A DNA stretch of 64,000 nucleotides from the NCBI GenBank assembly GCA_902615325.1, contig CACMOJ010000007.1, forward strand, positions 1 through 64,000, given 5' to 3'. The stretch comes from an uncultured SAR116 cluster alpha proteobacterium. Its GTDB lineage: Bacteria > Pseudomonadota > Alphaproteobacteria > Puniceispirillales > Marisalimonadaceae. Shown here piece by piece: positions 34,562 to 43,619 of the stretch (position 1 is its first letter; every line of letters starts with the position of its first letter). The notes below the pieces were generated by a model. The model saw only the letters and a list, made by a program, of their open reading frames with translations. It was not told the origin of the DNA and did no database searches. The translations under genes and the position numbers were made by a program.

Positions 34562-36315
34562 TACTTTTTTTTGAGATTTTATTGTTTTCAATTTTAACTC
34601 TTTACTTCTTTTTTATAAATCAAATTTTTTATTTAGCCTCCATTTTTTTTTTAATTTGCATTTATTTTTATAAATATCAAATAAAGTTTGACAATATAAA
34701 AATAAAATTAAGTTTTGATTTTCTTTACATAATCTTTCCTTTGGTATTTTTGTTTTTAATATTCTACATAACACCTTCAGACTACATTTACACATCTCAA
34801 GATGCATTTGCATGGTGGGGACCTAGTATAAGATGGATAATAGAAAATGAAAAAATTTGGGATGAATTTTCACCATTAACCCAAAAATATAATGTTCCTG
34901 GTCCTCAATTATACCAATTTATTTTTCTGAAGTTATTCGGGTTTTCAGAATTAAACACCTTGCTAGCAGTAAATTTTTTAACTTTTTATATTTTTTCTCT
35001 TTGTTTATATATATTAAAAATTAAATCTTTTGAATATTTGTTTATATATCCCTTAATTTTATCTATTCTACCTTTGTTTGGTTATCATTATGCTGACATT
35101 ATGATAGATGGGCTATTTAGTGCATTTATTACCTTGTATATAATTATTTTTTTTAAATTAATAAATTGCAATAAATATTTTAATATTTTTTGTTTAGTTT
35201 CATGCGTACTAGTTTTAGTTAAGACAATTGGAATAATTATAGCTATTATATTTTCTTTAAGTTTCATTATAAAAAGATGCATTGATTTACAGAGAAAAGA
35301 AATATCTCTTTTTAGATTGATATTATCTATTCTTCCGATAATTTTTTCATTATTTATATATTTATCATGGAATAATTACTTGTTAGATATTAATGCTAAT
35401 AGAACTTCTTCTATTAGTTTTAGTCATATATTAACTGACAATTCTATTACAAAATTTTTAAATGTAATCACTGGTTTTAAAAATTGGCTTACCAATAGCA
35501 ATTTTTTATTGATTAAAGTTCATGAATTTTCTTTCATTTCGACACATATCATTTTCAATGTCTTAACTTTATTTATCTTTTTTCAATTTTATACTTATAA
35601 TTATATCGTAAAATCAATTATTTTTATTAATGGTTTTATAATATTATTTCTATTTATTTTTCTTATTTTATATCAATTATACTTTGTTAATTATGAAGCA
35701 GCTAACGTCGCTTCTTTAAGTAGATATATTGGTGTTTTTTATATTCCTTGGGCATTGGGATTAATTATTTTATATTACAATTTTTTCTTTAAAAAAATTA
35801 TAAAATATAAGTTTATAGGTTTTACAACTTTAATTTTATCTGTATTCATTATATACAATTCTCAAAATTATTTTTTAGGTTTAGGTTTAGATAAACAAAG
35901 GATTAGCAACTTTATAAGTTTAAAAAAAAAATTAACTATTAATAACATACCAAAAAATGAAAAAGTTTTTATAATATCTCCAGATACTTTTGGACGAGTA
36001 ACCAATGCCTTTGAGTATATATTAGGTGAACATGGTTCACGTCAAAAATGTTGGTCATTTAAAAATGAAATAAAAGAAAACGATTATTGGGATTGTTCAG
36101 AACGAATTTATTTTAATTTAGATCTATTTGAGTTGCATTTATCAAAAAGTAATACATATATATTTAATTTCATGGATGGTTATAAATATTTATACATTGA
36201 TAAAATTAACACAGATTTTGTTAGATTGTATGGATCTTTATTCACGCGTTTAGAAAAAAATACATTATATGAAATAGACTTTTTCAAAAAAAAATTTATA
36301 CCAATTAATTTTTAA
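34555..36315 (+). CDS. Large membrane protein, GT-C glycosyltransferase-like
   Basis: A 586-residue protein with about eleven hydrophobic helices and a soluble tail of ~130 residues. The first long periplasmic loop reads YTSQDAFAWWGPSIRWI with an Asp in the GT-C position, then NVPGPQLYQFIFLK. ASLSRYIGVFYIPWALG later resembles the last conserved loop. It overlaps the upstream dehydratase gene by 7 bp and is similar in layout to the protein at 37250. Function as a periplasmic glycosyltransferase or polymerase is inferred from topology only. Confidence 0.6.
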   Translation: MLILFFEILLFSILTLYFFFINQIFYLASIFFLICIYFYKYQIKFDNIKIKLSFDFLYIIFPLVFLFLIFYITPSDYIYTSQDAFAWWGPSIRWIIENEKIWDEFSPLTQKYNVPGPQLYQFIFLKLFGFSELNTLLAVNFLTFYIFSLCLYILKIKSFEYLFIYPLILSILPLFGYHYADIMIDGLFSAFITLYIIIFFKLINCNKYFNIFCLVSCVLVLVKTIGIIIAIIFSLSFIIKRCIDLQRKEISLFRLILSILPIIFSLFIYLSWNNYLLDINANRTSSISFSHILTDNSITKFLNVITGFKNWLTNSNFLLIKVHEFSFISTHIIFNVLTLFIFFQFYTYNYIVKSIIFINGFIILFLFIFLILYQLYFVNYEAANVASLSRYIGVFYIPWALGLIILYYNFFFKKIIKYKFIGFTTLILSVFIIYNSQNYFLGLGLDKQRISNFISLKKKLTINNIPKNEKVFIISPDTFGRVTNAFEYILGEHGSRQKCWSFKNEIKENDYWDCSERIYFNLDLFELHLSKSNTYIFNFMDGYKYLYIDKINTDFVRLYGSLFTRLEKNTLYEIDFFKKKFIPINF

Positions 36316-37225
36316 AGCTGTAGTTTTTTAACATTTCTTTGGTTGATTTTAATTTAACTTTTGAAATAGCATTCTTGTTAACTGTTTTTATTATAAAATT
36401 AGATGTTAAAGGGTTTAAAATTTTTTTTAAAATTGGTATTTTTTTAAAATAAAAAAGTGAAGAATTACTTAACTGAATATTTATAGATGTACTTTTAGTT
36501 AATTTTGAAAATATGGAAATTAACTTATTGATGGATAATGTTTGTGGGTCACTAACGTTAAATATTTCAAATTTTTTATGATTAAATAAATTATATTCAA
36601 TAAAACTTAATAAATTTTCAATACTTAAAAAACTTCTTAATATTTCTGTTTTTGAAGTTATAATTGGTATTTTGTACTTGATTGCAACCAAAAGAACTTT
36701 AAAGTTTCCTTTAAAATTTTTTCCATAAATCATTGGTGGACGAATTATTGATAGGTTAACTTTTGAATTTTTTAAAACGTTAATAATTTCATTTTCACAT
36801 TTTACTTTTGATTTTGAATAGTCACCCTCTGGGTTAATTTTAGAATTTTCATTGAAAACTCCATTTTCACCATAAACTTTAGACGTGCTTATATGTATCA
36901 TTAATTTTATATTAGCTGATTTGGCTAATATTGATAAATCACGCGAAAATTTTACATTATCTAAATAAAGGTTTCTTTTATTCTTTTCTAAAAATTCAAG
37001 TCTAACATGTGCTTTGCCCGCTGCATTTATAATATATTTAATATTATTGTTTTTGAGGATGGATGGATTATCTTGTAATTCTTTCAATGTAAAAATGTTA
37101 TCATTGTGTTTTATTTTCTTTCTTACTAAACCAAATATTTTGAATTCTTCTCTTTTAGATAAGTGCTCATACAAAAAACTTCCAACAAAACCATTCATAC
37201 CTGTTATTAAAATAGACAAACTCAT
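36305..37225 (-). CDS. WbpV-like NAD-dependent epimerase/4-reductase
   Basis: A 306-residue SDR: SILITGMNGFVGSFLYEHL, INAAGKAHVRLE, HISTSKVYGE, Tyr-Ser-Lys-Ser-Lys catalytic segment in GDYSKSKVKCE, and IIRPPMIYGKNFKGN. The AAGKAHVR variant and overall layout match WbpV/WreQ-type reductases, which convert the 4-keto product of a WbpM/PglF-type dehydratase to UDP-D-QuiNAc or UDP-D-FucNAc. It is on the opposite strand, its 3' end overlaps the upstream membrane gene by 11 bp, and its start lies 24 bp from the divergent gene at 37250. Confidence 0.8.
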   Translation of the reverse strand: MSLSILITGMNGFVGSFLYEHLSKREEFKIFGLVRKKIKHNDNIFTLKELQDNPSILKNNNIKYIINAAGKAHVRLEFLEKNKRNLYLDNVKFSRDLSILAKSANIKLMIHISTSKVYGENGVFNENSKINPEGDYSKSKVKCENEIINVLKNSKVNLSIIRPPMIYGKNFKGNFKVLLVAIKYKIPIITSKTEILRSFLSIENLLSFIEYNLFNHKKFEIFNVSDPQTLSINKLISIFSKLTKSTSINIQLSNSSLFYFKKIPILKKILNPLTSNFIIKTVNKNAISKVKLKSTKEMLKNYSFKN

Positions 37226-37249
37226 AATCTATAGTTATCTTAAAATAAA

Positions 37250-39031
37250 ATGATTGTCATTGAATATATTAAGCCATTTATATCGTTAGCCTTACTAGTT
37301 TCAATACATTTATATTTAGGTAATGTAATTTTACAGAGATCATCATCTTTGGTAATAAATTTTTTTGCTGGATATAGCTGTTTATATTTAGGATTTATCA
37401 CTTATGCTTACTTGTCTAATAAAGTCTTATTTATATTTTTTATTTTAACAATTCTATCTATATTGACATATTTTTATTTTAAAAAAAAAGATAAAAATTT
37501 TTTTATAAACATTAAATCCTTGATATTATGTCAAATTTTAATTTTTCCATTATATGTTTATTCTTTTAGTTTACCTCAATTGAATTGGGACGATTATGCA
37601 ACATGGTTGCCTAATACATTTTTTATTTATGAAAATTTAGCCTTTCCAAATAGCGAGAATTTAAATTCATGGTCTGCTCATCCTTCTTATCCATATGGCT
37701 TTCCAATAATTCTATCAATCATAAATATGATTAATTTAAATTTCACCGAAAATTTAGGTCCATTTTTAAACATTTTTATTTTTTCCACTTTTTTATTAAT
37801 CTTAAAAAGAGAAGATAACTCTCATACCATGCCCATTTTTTTCAGTTTGATAAAGTTATTGCCATTACTTATTCTTTCTATTTTAATTATCAATTCAAAA
37901 GGAGTTTTTTCAGCTGGTCCAGATCTTCTTTTATGTATTTTGAGTTTATTATATATAAAAAATTCATATATGGGTGAGAAATCAATTAAAGGTTCTTTAC
38001 AATCAAAAAATTCCTACAATCATTTATTTGAACAAATGTTAATCTCAATTGCTATAGTGGCTACAAAACAAGTTGGAATTTATATTTTGATTATTTTGAA
38101 TTCTGGGATTATTTTCACTAATTGTATTTTTTTTATAAACAAGAAAATTAATTATTATTATTTTATTCATGTTTTGAAATGCATATCAATAATAACAATA
38201 TTTGCTTACCTGATAAATTATTTCTGGGAAATTTATGTCGAAAAAGAAAATTTAAGAAAATCTTTTCAGTTTAGTTTTGAAAATTTGAGATTTAGTGATT
38301 TTTCATTTGTGATAGAATCTATAATGAAAAATATCTTAGAAAAACCATATTTTCTTATTTTGATGTTCTTAAATTTAATAATTTTGAAAAAGAATTTTAA
38401 TAAAGACGCAGATTCATCATATTACTGTGTTGTAAGTCTTGTCTGTAATTTATTAATGATTATTTTTTTAATCATAGCTTATATTTCAGTGTTTGGAGAA
38501 TTTGAAGGTAGAAGAGCAGCTTCATTTGAAAGATATATTGCTCCAATGGGATTTATATCGTTAATTCCTTTGTCAATCTTAATTCAAAGAAATATAACTT
38601 CAGCATTAAAAAATAAAATTTTAATTATTTCTTCTTTTCTTTTTTATTTGATTTTATTAATTTCTTCGAAAGATAGAATTATTAGAAATCATGATATAGA
38701 TTACGCATTTATTGAAAATTATATTGTTAAAAATTCAACTAATTATAAAAAAGTAAATATAATTGATTTTTATTCTTATGGTTTTATTGGTCATTTATTA
38801 AAATTTAGAACGAATAAAATTGTTGATGTAAAAGGTTATGATCCCTTGAATACAAAAATTAATGAAGAATTTTTAACAAAATTAAAAAATATTAATCATC
38901 TTAATTTATTAATTTCAAAGAGTAATGAAAATAAATTTATAAAGCTTGTACAATCAGAGAAATTTAGTACTAAAATGATAATGAAATCAAAGGATAAGAA
39001 TTTTAAAATATTAGAACTTAAATATGAGTAA
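37250..39031 (+). CDS. Large membrane protein, GT-C glycosyltransferase-like
   Basis: A 593-residue polytopic protein with a soluble tail of ~100 residues. The first periplasmic loop is LPQLNWDDYATWLPNTFFIYENLAF (acidic Asp-Asp at the GT-C site), followed by a HPSYPYGFPII segment. ASFERYIAPMGFISLIPL matches the SLSRYIGVFYIPWALG position of the neighbour at 34555, supporting paralogy. The gene overlaps the downstream GT2 by 8 bp, which suggests that the GT2 makes the lipid-phosphate sugar donor it uses. Confidence 0.6.
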   Translation: MIVIEYIKPFISLALLVSIHLYLGNVILQRSSSLVINFFAGYSCLYLGFITYAYLSNKVLFIFFILTILSILTYFYFKKKDKNFFINIKSLILCQILIFPLYVYSFSLPQLNWDDYATWLPNTFFIYENLAFPNSENLNSWSAHPSYPYGFPIILSIINMINLNFTENLGPFLNIFIFSTFLLILKREDNSHTMPIFFSLIKLLPLLILSILIINSKGVFSAGPDLLLCILSLLYIKNSYMGEKSIKGSLQSKNSYNHLFEQMLISIAIVATKQVGIYILIILNSGIIFTNCIFFINKKINYYYFIHVLKCISIITIFAYLINYFWEIYVEKENLRKSFQFSFENLRFSDFSFVIESIMKNILEKPYFLILMFLNLIILKKNFNKDADSSYYCVVSLVCNLLMIIFLIIAYISVFGEFEGRRAASFERYIAPMGFISLIPLSILIQRNITSALKNKILIISSFLFYLILLISSKDRIIRNHDIDYAFIENYIVKNSTNYKKVNIIDFYSYGFIGHLLKFRTNKIVDVKGYDPLNTKINEEFLTKLKNINHLNLLISKSNENKFIKLVQSEKFSTKMIMKSKDKNFKILELKYE

Positions 39032-39962
39032 TATTAAAAAAAATAAAAATATTAGTATTGCAGCTTTAATTCCATGCCTTAACGAAGAAAAAACCATTGG
39101 ATCTACAATAAAAAATATTAAAAAGTTTTGTCCAAACATTAATGTTTACGTTTGCGATAATGGTTCAAGTGACAAAACATTTGAGATTGCAAAAGGTTTA
39201 GGTGCTCATGTTATAAAGGAACCAAGAAAAGGAAAAGGGTTTGCGATGGATCGACTTTTTCAACATGTTAATGCTGATTATTATTTTATGGTTGATGGTG
39301 ATAACACCTACGATATATCTGAGATCAAAAAACATATTAATCTAATGTTGATCGAGGAAGTTGATATGCTCATTGGAGTGAGAAATGATCTTGAAAACAA
39401 TACTTTTCCTAGAGGACATAAATTTGGGAATAAATTATTTAATAAAGCGATAGAAATTTGTTTTGGAAAAGGAATTACTGATGTTTTGTCTGGATACAGG
39501 ATATTATCAAAAAAATATGTGAAGTCTTTTCCAAATTTGTCTAGAAAGTTTGATATCGAAGTAGAGATGTCGGTTCATGCATTAGAGTTAAATGTAAAGA
39601 TACTTGAACAAAATATTAAATATTTTAAAAGACCTGAGGGTTCATTAAGTAAATTAAATACTTATTCAGATGGATTTAAAATTTTATCTAGAATAATAAT
39701 AATGTTAATTGATAGTCGACCTATATATTTATTTTCAATCATAAGTTTAATTTTGTTTGTCCTATCAATTTCACTATTATTACCTGTTATAAATTATTGG
39801 TTAGAATTTGGAAATGTGCCACGTATCCCTACTTTTATATTAGGAACATTTTTACTTATTATAGGATTTACAATATTTTTGACAGGATTAATTTTAGATA
39901 GTATTTCTAGACATAGAATTGAGGAAAAGAAGGTCAAATTTAAATTATTCAATTATAATTAA
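39024..39962 (+). CDS. Membrane-anchored GT2, polyprenyl-phosphate glycosyltransferase-like
   Basis: A 312-residue protein. The GT-A domain has AALIPCLNEEKTIGSTIKN, VYVCDNGSSDKT, GKGFAMDRLF and the metal site MVDGDNTYD, then DVLSGYRILSKKYVKSFP. Two C-terminal membrane helices (YLFSIISLILFVLSISLLL, FILGTFLLIIGFTIFLTGLIL) give the GtrB/DPM-synthase layout. It should transfer a sugar to undecaprenyl phosphate. It is translationally coupled to the GT-C-like gene at 37250 and converges on the NlpC/P60 gene with a 4-bp overlap. Confidence 0.88.
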   Translation: MSNIKKNKNISIAALIPCLNEEKTIGSTIKNIKKFCPNINVYVCDNGSSDKTFEIAKGLGAHVIKEPRKGKGFAMDRLFQHVNADYYFMVDGDNTYDISEIKKHINLMLIEEVDMLIGVRNDLENNTFPRGHKFGNKLFNKAIEICFGKGITDVLSGYRILSKKYVKSFPNLSRKFDIEVEMSVHALELNVKILEQNIKYFKRPEGSLSKLNTYSDGFKILSRIIIMLIDSRPIYLFSIISLILFVLSISLLLPVINYWLEFGNVPRIPTFILGTFLLIIGFTIFLTGLILDSISRHRIEEKKVKFKLFNYN

Positions 39963-40357
39963 AATTCTATTCTAATAATAGTACCTTTGCCAAGCCTTTT
40001 CATTACATTTTTAATAGACTCCTGTTCTACTTTCATATGATATCCATTTGAGTGCAAAAAATTATTTTCATCCACAATTATCCCAATGTGGCCACTCCAA
40101 TAAATTAGATTTCCAGGGATAAAGTTTTTTTTAAGATATGGTAGTTTTTGAGAAATTTCAAACTGATCATTACTATTTCTCGGGATTGATATATTTTGGC
40201 AAGCATAACTTAATTGTATCAAAGCAGAACAATCTAACCCAGCTGGAGTTTTGCCACCCCACAGATATGGCGCTCCCAGCAATGATTTTGCTGTAGATAT
40301 CCAGTTAGCAGTTTTACTTTTGTCAATTAGATTCTTGGAGAATACATATCCAAACAT
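39959..40357 (-). CDS. NlpC/P60 catalytic domain (downstream fragment of the split gene)
   Basis: If translation restarts at ATG 40357 it gives 132 residues holding the full catalytic domain: YLWGGKTPAGLDCSAL with Cys43, SGHIGII with His90 and FLHSNGYHM with His102. This cysteine-peptidase family cuts peptides of peptidoglycan. Neither a signal peptide nor a strong ribosome site is visible before this ATG, so expression on its own is doubtful. It ends convergent with the GT2 gene, overlapping by 4 bp. Confidence 0.6.
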   Translation of the reverse strand: MFGYVFSKNLIDKSKTANWISTAKSLLGAPYLWGGKTPAGLDCSALIQLSYACQNISIPRNSNDQFEISQKLPYLKKNFIPGNLIYWSGHIGIIVDENNFLHSNGYHMKVEQESIKNVMKRLGKGTIIRIEF

Positions 40358-40405
40358 TTTTATTGAATTTTTAAAAAATATTATTTTTGACCAGTTGTTT
40401 TTTTT

Positions 40406-40717
40406 TTAAACAACTCTAACACATGAGTTTAAATATAATGTCATAATTTTTTTTGATTTAGGGTCTGGATTTTCATAAATAAAGGCCAATTTTTTTGAAC
40501 TTTTATAATTTGTCTTACAATGATCACCAAGACAGTCAGATAAGATCCATCCGTAATAATCGTCGTTTTCTAAATACCCGTAAGACCATTTTTTTTCGTA
40601 ATGTTTAACAACAAAAGTTTCTCCAAATATAGCTTCAGTTTCTATTGTAGTTGTAGATTTATTTTTATATAAAAAACAAGAAGGTTTAATTACGTTTTTA
40701 CTAAGTGGTGAAACCAT
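40406..40717 (-). CDS. SH3-like domain (upstream fragment of the split NlpC/P60 gene)
   Basis: 103 residues that read as the N-terminal bacterial SH3 region of NlpC/P60 enzymes: TIETEAIFGETFVVKHYEKKWSYGY then DDYYGWILSDCLGD, followed by the beginning of a second SH3 repeat (LAFIYENPDPKSKKIMTLYL) cut off by the TAA. Its start overlaps the amidase gene by 17 bp, so it is translationally coupled to it. The SH3 part usually recognises the cell wall for the catalytic domain that lies beyond the stop. Confidence 0.55.
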   Translation of the reverse strand: MVSPLSKNVIKPSCFLYKNKSTTTIETEAIFGETFVVKHYEKKWSYGYLENDDYYGWILSDCLGDHCKTNYKSSKKLAFIYENPDPKSKKIMTLYLNSCVRVV

Positions 40718-41111
40718 TTATCTCACACCAATCTTTAACATTAAAATTAGGACAAGTTTTATTTGATTTTGTAATTTGATTATGCCCAACTATTTTAGCT
40801 TTTGGATATTTTTCCTTCCAATCTTGAATAACTAATTTTAAAGAAGAAAATTGATTTTTAGTAAATTTAGTTCTTCCAATTAAACAAACACCTAAACTTT
40901 TATCATTAAATCCTTTTGCATGAGCTCCAATCCAGTATTCTGGTCTTCCATTTTCAATTAATCCCGACCTACATATAACTTTATGGTAACCAATACCGTC
41001 CCAACCAAATTTTAAATGTAAATCGTGAATGTTCTTAGCATTGTAGTTTTTATTATCTTCACTGTCAGAGCAATGAATTACTAAAAAAGCTATCCTATCA
41101 CTTAATAACAA
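40701..41111 (-). CDS. N-acetylmuramoyl-L-alanine amidase, T7-lysozyme-like
   Basis: A 136-residue Amidase_2/PGRP-fold enzyme. Zinc ligands correspond to His13 (FLVIHCS), His110 (IVGHNQIT) and Cys120 (KTCPNF); Tyr42 (GIGYHKVI) and Lys118 match the catalytic Tyr and Lys of T7 lysozyme. GAHAKGFNDKSLGVCLIG is the usual middle motif. It cuts between muramic acid and L-alanine in peptidoglycan. No signal peptide is visible, so export is unexplained. It sits 3 bp after manC and overlaps the SH3/NlpC gene, pairing two cell-wall hydrolases. Confidence 0.88.
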   Translation of the reverse strand: MLLSDRIAFLVIHCSDSEDNKNYNAKNIHDLHLKFGWDGIGYHKVICRSGLIENGRPEYWIGAHAKGFNDKSLGVCLIGRTKFTKNQFSSLKLVIQDWKEKYPKAKIVGHNQITKSNKTCPNFNVKDWCEINGFTT

Positions 41112-41114
41112 AAC

Positions 41115-42503
41115 TTATCTTCCATATTGGTCTTTAATTCTAATTATATCATCTTCTCCAAAATAAGTACCCATTTGTATTTCAATAATAATTAATTTTG
41201 ATTTTGTCTCATTGATAATTCGGTGAACAGATTTTTGAGGTATGTCAATTGAGTTTCCTTTTTTTAATGTATATACTTTGTCGTTTAATATAACTTTTGC
41301 TGTACCCTTAATTATAAGCCAATGCTCACTTCTAAAATTATGATATTGTAAGGATAAACTTTTTTTAGGATCAACAGTAAGTTGTTTAATTTTACAATCA
41401 TTAGTTTCAAATAGATTTTCGAATTTGCCCCAGGGTCGTATTTCAAAGTTATTTTCAAAAGCCTCAAAAATTTTATTTTTAGATAACTGTTCTACTACAT
41501 TTTTTACCTTTTCAGATTTATTTTTTTTTGCTATCAATAATGCATCATTGGTATCTACAATAATCGAATTATTTATGCCAACTGTTGCAATGACTTTTTT
41601 ATTTGTTTTAATAAAATTATTATTTGATTCAATTTGAACAATATTTTTGTTTGAACTTACATTCTTTTTATATTTTATAAGACTGTCCCAATTACCTAAA
41701 TCATCCCAATCAAATTCACATTTAGCACAATAAACATTATCCGCTTTCTCAATTACAGAAAAATCAATTGAGACAGATGGAATTTTTTTAAAGTCATCTA
41801 ATTTAAAAAAAACATTATTATTTTCAATTTTTTTATTTTTAATAGCAACATCACATTTATTTGCAATATCAGGGGCCAAATTTTTAATAGAATTAATAAT
41901 CATTTTTGTATTTCCCATAAAAATTCCAGCATTCCATAAATAATTATTTTTTACATAGTGTTTAGCAACATCGATTTTTGGTTTTTCAGTGAATTTTAAC
42001 ACTTTTTTTAAAATATCTTGTTTATCAGTATTATCGTTTATTTTAATATATCCATAACCAGTATGCGGTTCATTTGGTTTAATTCCAAAAATTACCCATT
42101 GATTATCTGATTTGTATTTCAAAACATTTTCTATTGTACTTCTGAAAAATTTATCATTTTTAATTAAGTGATCTGAGGGTAAAAATAGTAATTCATCTTT
42201 ATGATTTGAAAGTACAGCACTTATGTATATTGCAGCTGTTGTATTTCTTCCAATTGGTTCAAAAATGGAAGTTCCTCTTATTGAGCATTTTTCTAAAGCT
42301 TTAGAAATGTGAAATCTATATTCCTCATTACTAATAATTACAGGAGATTCTATGTTTTTAATTAAGCTAATTCTTTTTAAGGTGAGGTCCAGTAAATTAT
42401 CTTTATTAAAAAAATTTATAAATTGTTTTGGTAATTTTTTTCTACTTTCTGGCCATAGTCTAGTACCAGTTCCTCCACACAAGATTATAGGTTTTATACT
42501 CAT
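41115..42503 (-). CDS. manC: Mannose-1-phosphate guanylyltransferase / mannose-6-phosphate isomerase
   Basis: A 462-residue bifunctional enzyme of the ManC/AlgA type. The nucleotidyltransferase domain begins with PIILCGGTGTRLWPESRKKLPKQF, with SSDHLI-type FLPSDHLI and FTEKP motifs. The C-terminal cupin isomerase has RPWGKFENLF, SLQYHNFRSEHWLIIKGTAKV and SIDIPQKSVHRIIN. It makes GDP-mannose, the precursor required by the GDP-sugar enzymes at 5186-8339. The start overlaps the end of pyrC by 4 bp (ATGA). Confidence 0.95.
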   Translation of the reverse strand: MSIKPIILCGGTGTRLWPESRKKLPKQFINFFNKDNLLDLTLKRISLIKNIESPVIISNEEYRFHISKALEKCSIRGTSIFEPIGRNTTAAIYISAVLSNHKDELLFLPSDHLIKNDKFFRSTIENVLKYKSDNQWVIFGIKPNEPHTGYGYIKINDNTDKQDILKKVLKFTEKPKIDVAKHYVKNNYLWNAGIFMGNTKMIINSIKNLAPDIANKCDVAIKNKKIENNNVFFKLDDFKKIPSVSIDFSVIEKADNVYCAKCEFDWDDLGNWDSLIKYKKNVSSNKNIVQIESNNNFIKTNKKVIATVGINNSIIVDTNDALLIAKKNKSEKVKNVVEQLSKNKIFEAFENNFEIRPWGKFENLFETNDCKIKQLTVDPKKSLSLQYHNFRSEHWLIIKGTAKVILNDKVYTLKKGNSIDIPQKSVHRIINETKSKLIIIEIQMGTYFGEDDIIRIKDQYGR

Positions 42504-43552
42504 GGAATTATCTCACTTTTAATATCCCAATATATAGGAAAGGGTGGACTGAAAATTCTAATTTTGTGATCATCATTTTCAAGATAATTTTTAAATTTTA
42601 ATGGTCTAGGCGATTTATTTAAAATTATTTTTTCTTTATTTTCAGGTAAAGAATAGTGAATAGGACCATTTTTTGATAAAAAATTTTCTAAATTATCTAA
42701 TTTATTTTCATTATCAAAAATTTGAGTGATCATTTGAATGGAATTTATAGTATTAAATATTCCTGCACAACCGCATTCACTCTCTTTATCATCGATATTG
42801 TGTGGAGCTGAATCTGTGCCTAAAAAAAAGTTTTGACTGCCGCACGTTGCAGCCTCAACTAATGCTTTTCTATCATCTTCTTTTTTTAATATTGGCAAAC
42901 AATAATAATGTGGTTTAATTTTATGTTCAAGCATGTCAGTTCTGTTTAAAATTAAATGGTGAGGTGTAATAGAAGCTTTGATGTTCGATTTTGATCTTTC
43001 AACAAAATCAACTGCAAATTTAGTAGTGATATGTTCTAAGGTAATTTTTAAATCTGGAAATTCTTTTATGATAGAGAAAAGTATATTTTCTATAAATATT
43101 CTTTCTCTATCAAAAATATCTATTTTTTTGTCATTCACCTCTCCATGAACCAATAAAGGAATATTTTCTTCTGACATTTTTTTTAAAATAGGGTAAATAT
43201 TTTTAAAATTTTTTACTCCTTTTGCAGAATTCGTAGTCGCACCAGATGGATAAAGTTTCACTGCAAAAACTAAATTATTCTTTGAGGCTTTTATTAATTC
43301 ATCAACATCTAAACTTTCCGTTAAATAAAAAGTCATCAATGGTTCAAATTTTTTATTTAATGAGTGATTTAAAATTTCTTTTTTATACTTTTTAATTTGT
43401 GTAATAGATGTTATTGGAGTTGAAAGATTTGGCATTACGATCGTACGATTATAAAGTTTTGATGTTTCTCGAACTAACAATTTTATTAGTTTTCCCTCTC
43501 TAAAATGTACATGCCAATCATCAGGCTTCACTATTTCTAACATCATTGTCAT
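42500..43552 (-). CDS. pyrC: Dihydroorotase (homodimeric class)
   Basis: A 350-residue amidohydrolase of pyrimidine synthesis: metal motif DDWHVHFREG near the N-terminus, the carbamylated-lysine segment VKLYPSGATTNS, ITLEHITT with the next His, and GTDSAPH with the final catalytic Asp. It matches E. coli PyrC-type enzymes in length. It begins a minus-strand run that continues to manC and the two wall hydrolases, with a divergent start 67 bp from the flavin reductase gene. Confidence 0.95.
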   Translation of the reverse strand: MTMMLEIVKPDDWHVHFREGKLIKLLVRETSKLYNRTIVMPNLSTPITSITQIKKYKKEILNHSLNKKFEPLMTFYLTESLDVDELIKASKNNLVFAVKLYPSGATTNSAKGVKNFKNIYPILKKMSEENIPLLVHGEVNDKKIDIFDRERIFIENILFSIIKEFPDLKITLEHITTKFAVDFVERSKSNIKASITPHHLILNRTDMLEHKIKPHYYCLPILKKEDDRKALVEAATCGSQNFFLGTDSAPHNIDDKESECGCAGIFNTINSIQMITQIFDNENKLDNLENFLSKNGPIHYSLPENKEKIILNKSPRPLKFKNYLENDDHKIRIFSPPFPIYWDIKSEIIP

Positions 43553-43619
43553 AATTTAAATTTGATTTTAATAGGTTGTATAGTAATCTATTATTAGTAA
43601 TTATTAAATAAATTTACAA

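Larger units (their letters stand above)
39959..40717 (-). pseudogene. SH3/NlpC-P60 peptidase gene interrupted by one in-frame TAA
   Basis: Read as one frame this is a 252-residue alphaproteobacterial-type NlpC/P60 peptidase: N-terminal SH3-like domain, a second SH3-like domain and a catalytic domain. A TAA at 40406-40408 splits it. The codons after the stop continue in the same frame (KKNNWSKIIFFKNSIK then MFGYVF) and complete the second SH3 domain, so a single base change (for example GAA to TAA) explains the break. A run of ten A follows the stop, but no frame change occurs across it. It may be a true loss, a strain variant or an assembly error. Confidence 0.75.

Noticed and set aside
40398-40407. 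Homopolymer frameshift as the cause of the NlpC/P60 split
   Set aside because: The sequences on both sides of the ten-base run are in one frame and the stop lies at its edge. A substitution explains the break; an indel would not restore the domain.
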